NCBI GenBank assembly: GCA_001899715.1
Contig: MKWI01000006.1
Coordinates: forward strand, 1 to 64,000
From: Sphingobium sp. 66-54
Lineage (GTDB): Bacteria > Pseudomonadota > Alphaproteobacteria > Sphingomonadales > Sphingomonadaceae
Direction: 5' to 3'
DNA length: 64,000 bases
Under the pieces are notes generated by a model, which saw only the letters and a program-made list of their open reading frames with translations, did no database searches and had not been told where the DNA came from. A program made the translations under genes and the position numbers. Every line of letters begins with the position of its first letter. The first letter of the stretch is position 1. Shown here in pieces: positions 1-9,478 of this stretch.

Positions 1-127
1 AAAGCTCCTTCCCGAAGCCTTGAATCAACCGCGCCCGCGCCGCGCAAGTCAGTTTATGAGTTTACGGCCTAGCGTGGGCATGGCTCGGGAAGGCCTATGC
101 AACGCCTAATGTGGGAAGGTAGACAAG

Positions 128-799
128 ATGCGAAACATTCTCGTTTCTGCGCTCCTGGCGGGTGCGGCGCTGGCAGTCGCGGTGCCAGCACAGGCTGCTG
201 AGTTCATCCAAATCAACAATGCGGGGCTGACCAACAAGATCAAGGCTTACTCCGATAATGACCCCGTGAATCCACACCCGTCGACCGGAACCAGCGTTTA
301 TGGCAAGACGGAAACGGGCGACGAACTTGTCAAGTTTACCGGGAACACGGTGCTCAATATCACCGACGGCAGCGGCTATGCCCAGATCAGCGACAATGAT
401 ACAACGGATAACGTTGGCTGGAATAGTCTGACGGTCGCTTTCGACAGCTATGCTTATGGCTTTACCGGCCTGGAGTTCTCGCTTCAGTTCAAGAATACGG
501 GGTCCCTGAACGTCGAAGCGTTTTTCCTGGACGGTTCCCCATCGGAAACATTCACGTATTCGCCTATCAACGGCAACACGGGCTTCTTTCTGAGCGCGGA
601 CGTGGGGGAAGTGTTCTCGCATGTAGTGCTGACGAGCGGGGATAATCCGTTCTTCCAGTTTAAGCAGGCCGAGATTGGCATTGCTGCTGCTCCGCCGCCA
701 GCCGTTCCCGAACCGGCGACCTGGGCGATGATGATCGGCGGCCTCGGCCTTGCCGGCGCTGCACTGCGCCGTCGTGCGACGAAGGTTCAGTTCGCCTGA
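128..799 (+). CDS. PEPxxWA-CTERM sorting domain-containing secreted protein
   Basis: N-terminal signal peptide (MRNILVSALLAGAALAVAVPAQAAE) and C-terminal VPEPATWAMMIGGLGLAGAALRRR: PEP motif, TM helix, Arg cluster. Confidence 0.93.
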   Translation: MRNILVSALLAGAALAVAVPAQAAEFIQINNAGLTNKIKAYSDNDPVNPHPSTGTSVYGKTETGDELVKFTGNTVLNITDGSGYAQISDNDTTDNVGWNSLTVAFDSYAYGFTGLEFSLQFKNTGSLNVEAFFLDGSPSETFTYSPINGNTGFFLSADVGEVFSHVVLTSGDNPFFQFKQAEIGIAAAPPPAVPEPATWAMMIGGLGLAGAALRRRATKVQFA

Positions 800-824
800 T
801 TGGTGAGCAGAGTGACAAATTGTG

Positions 825-853
825 AAGGCGCCGGCTTTCCGGCGCCTTTTTCT
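825..853 (+). terminator. Rho-independent terminator after the PEPxxWA-CTERM gene
   Basis: aaggcgccgg-cttt-ccggcgcctt followed by tttctttt-like T tract. Confidence 0.85.
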
Positions 854-926
854 TTAGCTCGCCCTTCATCGGCATAAATGCGATTGGGAATGAGGGATGA
901 GTTCCACTCAACGAACCAAGATCCGC

Positions 927-1688
927 TCAATAAGTCGACCCGCCACAACTCACCGTGCCGCTGCCGGCATGGTTCACTGTACAAGCCCCCTTACCGGCAA
1001 CGGTGACACTGCCCGGACCGATTGCAAGGATACGCGCGGCGCGATCCGCCCGCGCGGCGACGCTCGCTGGGCCATCCAGCCGCAGGTCGAGATCGGATGA
1101 GGCAAGCGCGGCGGCATCGAGTTCACCAGCGCCCGAGACACGCAGCACGACGTTCTTGGCCTTGCCGGCGAGCACCAGTGAACCCGAGCCAAGCTGGGTG
1201 ACGTCCAGCACATCGCTGTCCACGTTCCCGATGACAAGACTGCCGCTGCCCGCGGCGAGGATCTCCGCCCGGCCCCGATCAAGCCCGGTAGCGCGCAGCG
1301 AGCCCGCGCCGGTAAGCTGGACACGGCGCAACCCCGGCACGGTGAGGTGGAGCCGCGCGGTATCGGCGGCGGACCCCTTGCGTCCCTCATAAGGCGACGG
1401 CTTGAGACGGACGGTCAGCACGCGCGCGGAAACGGTGAGGTCGATCCGATCCAGCACATCGCGATCGCCTTCGCCGTGTGCGGAGATGCCACGCCCGGTC
1501 TCGACCGATATGTCGATCGGCGCATCGACACGCAGACTATCGAAATCGGTGACGATGTAGCTACGGGTCGCAGCGGACGCGGCGGCTGGTGCCAGCATCA
1601 AGGCCATAGCGACCGCGCAAGACTGCGCCCGCCCCTCGCTCAGGCGCCGCAGCGGACGGCTCCCGAACCGACCCGGCTTACATTGCAT
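927..1688 (-). CDS. DUF2807 (putative auto-transporter adhesin head, GIN domain) protein; true start may be internal
   Basis: Signal peptide plus repeated G-S-G-x-L/V beta-helix-like motifs; paralogous to the next gene. Confidence 0.75.
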   Translation of the reverse strand: MQCKPGRFGSRPLRRLSEGRAQSCAVAMALMLAPAAASAATRSYIVTDFDSLRVDAPIDISVETGRGISAHGEGDRDVLDRIDLTVSARVLTVRLKPSPYEGRKGSAADTARLHLTVPGLRRVQLTGAGSLRATGLDRGRAEILAAGSGSLVIGNVDSDVLDVTQLGSGSLVLAGKAKNVVLRVSGAGELDAAALASSDLDLRLDGPASVAARADRAARILAIGPGSVTVAGKGACTVNHAGSGTVSCGGSTY

Positions 1689-2365
1689 CTGGCGTCGCCC
1701 GAGATGGTCGCATCGCCCGAGCCGACGATCGAGACCTCGGCGCGGCCGTCAACCCGCAGTTGCGCGTCGCCCGAGCCGACCAGAGACAGTTCGGCGGTCT
1801 GCGCCGCAAGACCCGAAGCGGCGATGCCGCCCGAGCCGGTGACAGACAGATCCGCCTCGCGCACCTGCCCGCTGGCGGTGAGCGTACCCGAGCCGGACGT
1901 CTCCAGATCAACGCTGTCGGCCTGGACGCGAGCGATGACGAGATTGCCCGAGCCCGTCACGCTTGCCTCGACATCCTTACCGGTAAGCTGGTCCACCTGC
2001 ATGTTGCCCGATCCGGCCAGCGTCGCCTCCCGTAACGCCGGGAGGGTGACGGTGATGGTCGCGCCGCCGTCCCGGCCGGGCATGATACTGCGCCAGTCAT
2101 GCCTGCGGCCGATCTCCAGCGTCTCGTCACGCACCTTGAGTTCGAGCCGGGCGAGCGCGCGTTCATCACCCGTGGCGGTGACCGAGAAGGCCGCGCCCCG
2201 CCGGATGACGACATGGTCCGGCCCGGCAAAGGAGACCTTGGTAAAATTGCGCAGGCGGCTCAGATCCTGCGGTGTATTGCCGGTGGCGGTTGCATTGGAA
2301 CCGCAGCTCATCAGAGCGAAAATAGCGGCCGCGAGCAGACCGTGGCGGGCGATGGGGGTCATCAT
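1640..2365 (-). CDS. DUF2807 / GIN-domain lipoprotein
   Basis: MMTPIARHGLLAAAIFALMSCGSN lipobox; repeated SGSGNL motifs; start trimmed from the longer ORF. Confidence 0.75.
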   Translation of the reverse strand: MMTPIARHGLLAAAIFALMSCGSNATATGNTPQDLSRLRNFTKVSFAGPDHVVIRRGAAFSVTATGDERALARLELKVRDETLEIGRRHDWRSIMPGRDGGATITVTLPALREATLAGSGNMQVDQLTGKDVEASVTGSGNLVIARVQADSVDLETSGSGTLTASGQVREADLSVTGSGGIAASGLAAQTAELSLVGSGDAQLRVDGRAEVSIVGSGDATISGDARCNVSRVGSGAVRCGA

Positions 2366-2494
2366 CCGGTCCTTCCTATGTGTATTGCCGACATAATACA
2401 GATGAGGACAAGGCCTGCCAAGCCGGAAATGGCGGACGACCCGCGAGCGCGCTTTCTCGCTCCGTTGCGCGGACGCGGATCGGCGGAACCTACG

Positions 2495-2542
2495 GAGCGG
2501 ATTGTGAGCAAATAGACCCTTCCGCCCGAGCTTGTCGAAGGG
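2495..2542 (+). repeat. Left arm of a flanking inverted repeat (GAGCGGATTGTGA...GAGCTTGTCGAAGG)
   Basis: Matches the reverse complement of 2777-2839 at both ends of the arm. Confidence 0.6.
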
Positions 2543-2594
2543 ACGCTCTTCGCGTTTGACGGGCCCAAGACAATTCAATGTCCTTCAACTGCCC

Positions 2595-2759
2595 AGGACG
2601 GATCGACATTCCTTTCTGGCGGCCTGCAAATGGCGTCTTTTCGCTTCCGGTGCTTACGGAGCTATCGCCCACTGCGCTCCGGGTCGTAAAAATCCACCAT
2701 TTTGCTCTGCGGTCGTCACCGACTCCGGCTCACCATCTCCATGAATGGCGATCCGTCCT
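2595..2759 (-). repeat. TIR-bounded intergenic repeat, family 1, copy 1 (inverted relative to the 56.9 kb copy)
   Basis: Ends aggacggatcgacattc / tgaatggcgatccgtcct; reverse complement matches 56904-57065 over most of its length. Confidence 0.85.
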
Positions 2760-2776
2760 AGCGCTCCTCAGGACGG

Positions 2777-2839
2777 CCTTCGACAAGCTCAGGGTAGTAA
2801 CAGAGGAGGAGGAGATTCCAGTCGTTCACAATCCGCTCT
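2777..2839 (-). repeat. Right arm of a flanking inverted repeat (CCTTCGACAAGCTC...TCACAATCCGCTC)
   Basis: Reverse complement of 2495-2542 end motifs; encloses the family 1 element. Confidence 0.6.
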
Positions 2840-3102
2840 AACGCTCTTCTCAGCATCTCCCGGCTTGGGTTCCACGGCTTTCCCACCCCCTTTTGACCGC
2901 ATGCCAATGGGTGTAGAATGGGCGCTAAAACAAGGGTGCAGATGGTATAGGAACCGACAGAAACGTAACCGGGGGAAAGGCGCAACCCTGCGCCTGACGG
3001 ATCCAGCACCCGTCCTCAGCCCCATCAAACGCAAAGGGGCGGCGCCACCCGCCTTCCGGCAGAGCGGCACCGCCCCGCTGACCTCTTATCGGGAGGCGCG
3101 CC

Positions 3103-3633
3103 TTAGTCGGTGCGCTCCTTGGCGTATTTCGGCGCAGCCTCGTTGAGAATGACGAGGATCTTCTTGAGCGCGGTGGCTTCGTCCACCTGCTCCATCGCGG
3201 CCAGCTCACGGGCGAGGCGGCTGGAGGCAGCCTCGAAGATCTGGCGCTCGGAATAGCTCTGCTCGGGCTGATCGTCGGCGCGGAACAGGTCGCGCGTCAC
3301 CTCGGCGATCGAGACGAGATCGCCCGAGTTGATCTTCGCTTCATATTCCTGCGCGCGGCGCGACCACATGGTGCGCTTCACCTTGGGCTTGCCCTTGAGC
3401 GTCTCCAGCGCCTCGCCAAGCGTCTTGTCCGACGAGAGCTTGCGCATGCCCACGCTCTCTGCCTTGTTGGTCGGCACGCGGAGCGTCATGCGCTCCTTCT
3501 CGAAACGCAGCACATAAAGTTCCAGGTCGATACCCGCGATCTTCTGGCTTTGCAGCTCGATCACGCGACCGACCCCGTGCTTGGGGTAAACGACATAATC
3601 GCCGACATCAAAGGACAGCGCTTTAGCAGCCAT
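3103..3633 (-). CDS. carD: CarD family transcriptional regulator
   Basis: FDVGDYVVYPKHGVGRVIELQSQKIAG N-terminal CarD/TRCF RNAP-interaction domain. Confidence 0.93.
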   Translation of the reverse strand: MAAKALSFDVGDYVVYPKHGVGRVIELQSQKIAGIDLELYVLRFEKERMTLRVPTNKAESVGMRKLSSDKTLGEALETLKGKPKVKRTMWSRRAQEYEAKINSGDLVSIAEVTRDLFRADDQPEQSYSERQIFEAASSRLARELAAMEQVDEATALKKILVILNEAAPKYAKERTD

Positions 3634-3928
3634 GCTTGCGAACCTTTCTTTTGCTCTGAACTGATCTGGCTGAATTGCGGCGCATCGTCATAGAGGGGAT
3701 AGGTCGATGCCAGCCATAGGCCATGCGCAATTACTCCCGAGCGGCGCTGAACGCACCGTCACGAGAGCCAATTAACAGATTCGTCACAAAAAAGCTAGCC
3801 CACTAAGCATGATGGCCGTGAAGGACCCTGCATGTCCCCGCGGAGGGCACACAAGGGATAGCGATCATCAGGCGCGCGAGACGCTGTGGATTGTGCAGTG
3901 CCGGAAGGACGGCCGAGGTGCCGCGCGG

Positions 3929-4267
3929 TCAGCTTCCCGCGCCTGGCTCCGGCGAAAAATATTTCTCGAACTTGCCGCTCTCGCCCTTCATCGCGTCGGC
4001 ATCCGCCGGGACGTCACCCTTGCTGGTGATGTTGGGCCAATCCGCCGAATATTTGGCATTCAGCTCCAGCCACTGCTCCAGCCCGCTCTCGGTATCGGGC
4101 AGGATCGCCTCGGCGGGGCATTCCGGCTCGCACACGCCGCAGTCGATGCACTCGTTGGGATTGATGACGAGCATATTCTCGCCCTCGTAGAAGCAGTCCA
4201 CGGGGCAGACTTCGACGCAGTCCATATATTTGCAGCGGATGCAGGCGTCGGTCACGACATAGGTCAT
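3929..4267 (-). CDS. fdxA: Ferredoxin family protein, 7Fe-type
   Basis: [29 protein letters not shown]...[16 protein letters not shown]. Confidence 0.95.
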   Translation of the reverse strand: MTYVVTDACIRCKYMDCVEVCPVDCFYEGENMLVINPNECIDCGVCEPECPAEAILPDTESGLEQWLELNAKYSADWPNITSKGDVPADADAMKGESGKFEKYFSPEPGAGS

Positions 4268-4354
4268 GGCAGGCTTTCCTTGGTTATTCTGGGGGCCGCG
4301 ATATGCGCGCGCCTCCGGAGCGTCAACAGGCAAGCGGCTATGGCCCACCCTAGC

Positions 4355-4678
4355 TCAGCTTTGCGCCGATCCCTGTTGCGCAGGCGCAATGCCGGGCGTG
4401 ATGGCACTGTAGCAAAGCTGCGCCTCGCTCGCGGGGCCGCGCCGCGCCGGCAATTTCTCCACGCGGACGACGCGGATGACGGCGCCTTGCGGGAAGGTGA
4501 TGAGGTCGCCGACGCGCACCGGCGCGTGCGCCCGCTCGATGCGCCGGCCGTTGAGGCGCACGATGCCGCGCTCCGCCAGCGCCTGCGCGCTCGATCGGTC
4601 GGGAGCGAGCCGGGTGAACCAGAGAAACTTGTCCAGACGCAGGCTCGGGCCGTGACCAGGCACGCTGCCCGGCAACAC
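4355..4678 (-). CDS. RNA-binding S4 domain protein (Hsp15-like)
   Basis: LRLDKFLWFTRLAPDRSSAQALAERGIVRLNGRRI S4 motif. Confidence 0.88.
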   Translation of the reverse strand: MLPGSVPGHGPSLRLDKFLWFTRLAPDRSSAQALAERGIVRLNGRRIERAHAPVRVGDLITFPQGAVIRVVRVEKLPARRGPASEAQLCYSAITPGIAPAQQGSAQS

Positions 4679-4702
4679 GGTCTGCTCGCGCGCGCCCAGC
4701 GG

Positions 4703-7420
4703 CTACTCCTCGCGGCCGAACAGCGCGCCGAGACCGGCGAGCGCCTTGCCCGTGGCGACGATCGGACGTGAGCGCGGCTCGGACCGATCGCGCTCCCGGC
4801 CCTCGCGATCCGGCCGGCGTTCGCGCGGAGGACCGCCCCGGTCCCGATCGGTTCGTTGCTTGCCAGCCCGATCCTTGCCCCCGCGCCCGGCACCAGCCTG
4901 CTCGCCATCCGCCTTGCGGGAACGCGGCGGACGGCGCTCTCCTTGCGGACGCGAACGCGGGCGGCCCTTGAAAGTCCAGTTGGGCGCGCCTTCCGCCGGC
5001 TCGGCGACGGGGCGGAAGCCCGCCTGCCGCATGAGATCGAGAAAGCTCGCCTCCGCCAGACCGATCGAGACGATGGTCGGATCCTCCGGTCCATAAGGCT
5101 TGCCGGCGGCAATCGCCTCGTGCGCACCGCGCGCCAGCCGCTCGGCCATGTCGATACGCAGCCATGCTTCGCCCAGCTTGCGGAAGCCGGCGAGGCGCGC
5201 GCCGATCTCGTCCAGCTCCTCGCTGGCGGGCAGCAGCACGGCGCCGGCCGCAGGCAGCGCCACGAGCGGCTTGCCGCGCTTCAGGGCCAGCAGCGTCATC
5301 CGCCATTGCGCGGCGCCGGGCTTCATCAGGCCGGGATGATAGAGGTCCATCACGCCGATCACGACGCCCGCCTTGCGCAGATGGGTACGGTCCTCCTTGG
5401 CGACCTGGCCCAGCGCCTCGTCCAGCGTGGTGCGCGGCACGATGCCGCCCGCGTCGGCAAGCTGCGCCAGCACCGCGCGCGCGGTCGGCGGCAAGGCTGG
5501 ATCGGTCGCGCCCGCCTCCATCTTGAGCAGCGCGGGAACGTGGCGCTCAAGCTGGCCCTTTATCCATACGCCGAGCCGTTCGCGGATGCCCTGCTGGATT
5601 TCCGGCGCAAGGTTGGAGAGGCCGGCATCAAGCGCCAGCTCCGGCGCGAGCAGGCGCTGCCCGGCCTTGAGCGTGGCCACCGGATGGCCGTTCCAGATGA
5701 TCTGCGCATCTCCGCCGGGAGGGCTGGCGAGGCTGAACGCCTTGTCGTCCACCGCCAGCAATGCCTGTGCCATCTCGTTCAAATGCGCACCCAGTCTCCG
5801 TTCGGCAGCGGCCAGCAGCAGCCGCTTCTCGCTTGCCCTAGCCGTGGGATCAACCGCGAAGCGGAAGCCCCGCATCGTCCCCAGCCTGTGTCCGTCGACT
5901 GTTACATTGCCTGCGCCGTCCACGTCCACTGTCAAAAATGCATCCGCGTCTCCCACTCGCCGCAACAGCGCCGAAGTTCGCCGATCCACGAAGCGCTGGC
6001 GCAATGCAGCGTGGAGCGCATCGGACAGCCGCTCCTCCAGCGCACGGGCGCGCGCCGCCATCTCGGCCGGGTGGGCGAGCCAGTCGTCGCGCTGGGCGAC
6101 ATAGGCCCAGATCCGCACCGCCGCGATGCGCCCGGCCAGCGCGTCGACATCGCCCTGCACATTGTCCAGCCGGGCGAGTTGCCCCGCGAACCAATCCTGC
6201 GGGATATGGCCGCTGCCCTGGCTCAGCCACTGCCAGAGGCGGTGGATGACGCGGGCATGATGCTCGATCCCCAGCTTCTGGAAATCCGGCACCGAGCAGG
6301 CCGCCCACAGCCGCGAGACCTGCACGCGGCCGTGCGCCTGCGCGATCACATCCGGCATATCGGCCAGACATTTGAGCGCGGCGAGGTCGATCGCTTCCGG
6401 CGCGGCGCGCAGGCCGGGACGATCCGGGCGCTCCTCCAGCGCCGCGATCAGCGCGGGCACGCTCTCCATCGGCAGCTCCGCCTCGCGCCAGAAAATCTGC
6501 TCGATGGGATCGAAGCGATGCTCCTCGATCCGCTCGATCTCCTCGGCGGTGAAAGCAGGCGGTGCGTCGGGTGAGCCGATGTCGCCGAAGGTGCCGTCCT
6601 TCTGGTGGCGCCCGGCACGCCCGGCAATCTGCGCCATTTCCGACACGGTCAGCCGGCGGGTGCGCTGCCCGTCGAACTTGCGCAGCGAGGCGAAAGCGAC
6701 ATGATCGACATCGAGATTGAGGCCCATGCCGATGGCGTCGGTTGCAACGAGATAATCCACCTCACCCGCCTCAAACATGGCAACCTGGGCGTTGCGCGTC
6801 GCCGGGCTGAGCGCGCCCATCACCACCGCCGCGCCGCCCCGGTGACGACGCAGCAACTCGGCAACGCGATAGACCTCCTCCACCGAGAAGGCGACCACAG
6901 CCGAGCGCTTGGGCAGGCGCGAGAGCTTGCGCGCGCCGGAATAGCGCAGGGTGGAGAAGCGCGGGCGCGAGACGATCTCCGTCCCCGGCAACAACGAGCG
7001 CACCAAGGGTGCCATGCTGGCCGCGCCGAGCAGCATTGTCTCCTCGCGCCCGCGAGCATGCAGCAGCCGGTCGGTGAAGATGTGGCCACGCTCGGGATCG
7101 GCGGCAAGCTGGATCTCGTCGACGCCGACGAAAGCAAAATCGGTGAGCGCGCCGAAGCCGCCACGCGCCGGCATCGCCTCCGCCGTGGCCAGCACGTAGC
7201 GCGCATTGGGCGGGGCGATGCGCTCCTCGCCGGTCAGCAGCGCGACCTGATCCGGGCCCTTGATGCGGCAGACCCGGTCATAGACCTCGCGCGCCAGCAG
7301 CCGCAGCGGGAAGCCCATAAGGCCGCTCGAATGACCGCACATGCGCTCGATGGCGAGATAGGTCTTGCCGGTGTTGGTCGGCCCCAACACCGCCTTGTCC
7401 GTCGATCGGGAGCTGGCCAT
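4703..7420 (-). CDS. SUV3-like DEAD/DEAH RNA helicase with basic low-complexity C-terminus
   Basis: VLGPTNTGKTYLAIERM Walker A, VDEIQ box, QIAGRAGR motif; Arg/Gly-rich tail. Confidence 0.88.
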   Translation of the reverse strand: MASSRSTDKAVLGPTNTGKTYLAIERMCGHSSGLMGFPLRLLAREVYDRVCRIKGPDQVALLTGEERIAPPNARYVLATAEAMPARGGFGALTDFAFVGVDEIQLAADPERGHIFTDRLLHARGREETMLLGAASMAPLVRSLLPGTEIVSRPRFSTLRYSGARKLSRLPKRSAVVAFSVEEVYRVAELLRRHRGGAAVVMGALSPATRNAQVAMFEAGEVDYLVATDAIGMGLNLDVDHVAFASLRKFDGQRTRRLTVSEMAQIAGRAGRHQKDGTFGDIGSPDAPPAFTAEEIERIEEHRFDPIEQIFWREAELPMESVPALIAALEERPDRPGLRAAPEAIDLAALKCLADMPDVIAQAHGRVQVSRLWAACSVPDFQKLGIEHHARVIHRLWQWLSQGSGHIPQDWFAGQLARLDNVQGDVDALAGRIAAVRIWAYVAQRDDWLAHPAEMAARARALEERLSDALHAALRQRFVDRRTSALLRRVGDADAFLTVDVDGAGNVTVDGHRLGTMRGFRFAVDPTARASEKRLLLAAAERRLGAHLNEMAQALLAVDDKAFSLASPPGGDAQIIWNGHPVATLKAGQRLLAPELALDAGLSNLAPEIQQGIRERLGVWIKGQLERHVPALLKMEAGATDPALPPTARAVLAQLADAGGIVPRTTLDEALGQVAKEDRTHLRKAGVVIGVMDLYHPGLMKPGAAQWRMTLLALKRGKPLVALPAAGAVLLPASEELDEIGARLAGFRKLGEAWLRIDMAERLARGAHEAIAAGKPYGPEDPTIVSIGLAEASFLDLMRQAGFRPVAEPAEGAPNWTFKGRPRSRPQGERRPPRSRKADGEQAGAGRGGKDRAGKQRTDRDRGGPPRERRPDREGRERDRSEPRSRPIVATGKALAGLGALFGREE

Positions 7421-7654
7421 GATCCTGTGAGACATGGAGCGCGCCGGGCGACGCGGCAAGGGCGTTTTCCACGCGGGTAACGATATTTCGCGCCAGCGCT
7501 CGCGATCGGTCGACCGTGCCGCACGCCTCACCGCAGCGTTTCAACGCGAGTGAGCTGTTTAATTGACTTTAACCAGCCTGTTTTACAAGATTCCGGCGAC
7601 GTCGGTGGATTTGCATAACCGGCGAATGAAAAGCCTTTCGGGGGCAATCGACGG

Positions 7655-9205
7655 GTGTTTCAAAAGATCGAGTTCAGTCCCAGCCAAGGCGCAGGCGCGG
7701 CGACATTGTGGCTGACCAGCCCAGCGCCGGCGCTCGCCTTTGCGCCGACGCAACGCGAACCATGGAAGGCGCGCGTCAGCGACTGGGCGCAGACTGTCGA
7801 TCTCGTCCCCGATCTCGGCCGGAACATCGGCAGCCGCATCTGGTGGCGGGGCTTCGTCACCTGCCTCTCGCTGTGCGGCACGGCGCTGGCGATGGCGCCC
7901 GGCGTCATCGCGCTGCCGGCGGCAGTACCCGCTCCGCTCAGCGCCGCGCATCTCGACCAGTATCGCTCGCAGGCGACCAGCGCGTTGGCGCTCGGCGCCG
8001 ACAGCGGTCTGCGCATGGGTCCGACCGATGCCGTCGCACCGCTCGCCGAGACGCCCGAACGCCCGCAGATCGAACTGGATGCGGCACTCGGCACCGGCGA
8101 CAGCTTCGCCCATAGCCTCTCGCGCGCCGGGGTAAGCGATGCGGACGCCAGGGCCGTGCTCGCGCTCATCGGCCAGGCGGTCAGTCCGGACTCCATCGCT
8201 GCCGGCACGCGTCTGCACCTGGTGCTCGGCCGCCGCGCCAGCCGCTCGATGCCGCGCCCACTCGACAGACTGGCGGTGCGCGCGCGGCTGGACCTCGCGC
8301 TGGAGATCAACCGCATCGACGGCGCGCTGGCGCTGACCCGCGTCCCGATCGCCGTCGACGACACGCCGCTGCGCATCCGCGGGCGGGTGGGCGACAGCCT
8401 CTACCGCGCGGCCCGCGCGGCCGGCGCCGACCCGGCCAGCATCCAGGCCTATCTGCGCGTGCTCGCCGGTCAGCTCAATGTCGGCACCGACATCCGTGCC
8501 GACGACACCTTCGACATCATTCTCGCCCACCGCCGCGCCGCAACCGGCGAGAGCGAAATCGGCGCGCTGCTCTACGCCGGCCTGCACCGCGCGCGCGGCA
8601 AGGACCTCAACATGCTCAAATGGACGCTCGGAGGCCGCGAGCAGTGGTTCGAAGCCTCGGGCGTGGGTGAGCGGCGCGGCGTGCTCGCCCAACCGGTCAC
8701 GGGCGGACGGATCAGTTCCAACTATGGCCTGCGCTCCCACCCGATCCTCGGTTACAAGCGCATGCATGCGGGCATGGATATCGCGGTGGCCTACGGCACC
8801 CCTATTTACGCCGTAACGGACGGGCGCGTGACCTTCGCGGGCTGGCATGGCGGGCACGGCAAATATGTGCGCCTGCAACATGGAGGCAATATCGGCTCGG
8901 GCTATGGCCATATGAGCCGCATCGCGGTGAAGGCCGGTCAACAGGTGCGGCGCGGCCAGGTGATCGGCTATGTCGGCTCGACCGGCCTCTCGACGGGGCC
9001 GCATCTTCATTATGAGCTGTATCGCGGCGGTACGACCATCAATCCGCGCTCGATCAAGTTCACCGAAACCGCCCAGCTCTCCGGCAATGCCCTCGCCGCC
9101 TTCAAGGCGCGGCTGGCTGATCTGAAGCGGTTACCGACAGGGCTGAGCAAGGCTGCCGCCACCGACAGCCAAGCTGCTGGCGGCGCTCTCGCCGCGGCAC
9201 GCTAA
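7655..9205 (+). CDS. M23 family metallopeptidase, membrane anchored
   Basis: GTG start; SNYGLRSHPILGYKRMHAGMDI...TGLSTGPHLHYEL LytM active-site motifs. Confidence 0.92.
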   Translation: MFQKIEFSPSQGAGAATLWLTSPAPALAFAPTQREPWKARVSDWAQTVDLVPDLGRNIGSRIWWRGFVTCLSLCGTALAMAPGVIALPAAVPAPLSAAHLDQYRSQATSALALGADSGLRMGPTDAVAPLAETPERPQIELDAALGTGDSFAHSLSRAGVSDADARAVLALIGQAVSPDSIAAGTRLHLVLGRRASRSMPRPLDRLAVRARLDLALEINRIDGALALTRVPIAVDDTPLRIRGRVGDSLYRAARAAGADPASIQAYLRVLAGQLNVGTDIRADDTFDIILAHRRAATGESEIGALLYAGLHRARGKDLNMLKWTLGGREQWFEASGVGERRGVLAQPVTGGRISSNYGLRSHPILGYKRMHAGMDIAVAYGTPIYAVTDGRVTFAGWHGGHGKYVRLQHGGNIGSGYGHMSRIAVKAGQQVRRGQVIGYVGSTGLSTGPHLHYELYRGGTTINPRSIKFTETAQLSGNALAAFKARLADLKRLPTGLSKAAATDSQAAGGALAAAR

Positions 9206-9420
9206 GGCTGAATTACAGGAACTGCGTTATCAGGCTTAACGGCGACGTGCGGTTCACTTCGCATCAATTCCCCGATGAACCCGCGTGAGGCAGACCGTTT
9301 TTCGGTCACTCCGTTCGGGCGCCGTGGCACAACCATCAAGTTCCAAGCATGACTGACGAGTGAGGACAAACCATGCGTACGGCCGAATGACCATTGGGGC
9401 GCCGGAACTCGACACAAACA

Positions 9421-9462
9421 AAAGTGGCGCGGGTCAGCCCAAGGGCAAATCCGCGCCACTTT
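9421..9462 (-). terminator. Rho-independent terminator for the minus-strand gene at 9479-11305
   Basis: aaagtggcgcgg / ccgcgccacttt inverted repeat; T-rich tract on the minus strand. Confidence 0.7.
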
Positions 9463-9478
9463 CCAACTTTGGAACGGG

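Noticed and set aside
60-127. Sigma-54 (GG-N10-GC) promoter for the PEPxxWA gene, as seen in PrsK/PrsR-regulated PEP-CTERM genes
   Set aside because: Spacing of GG and GC dinucleotides does not fit; the same was true upstream of 47834.
4856-6574. 572 aa plus-strand ORF opposite the SUV3-like helicase
   Set aside because: Antisense ORF typical of high-GC coding DNA; composition is His/Arg/Gln-rich with no motif, while the minus strand encodes a clear helicase.
7583-9010. 475 aa minus-strand ORF opposite the M23 peptidase
   Set aside because: Shadow ORF; the plus strand has clear LytM motifs.
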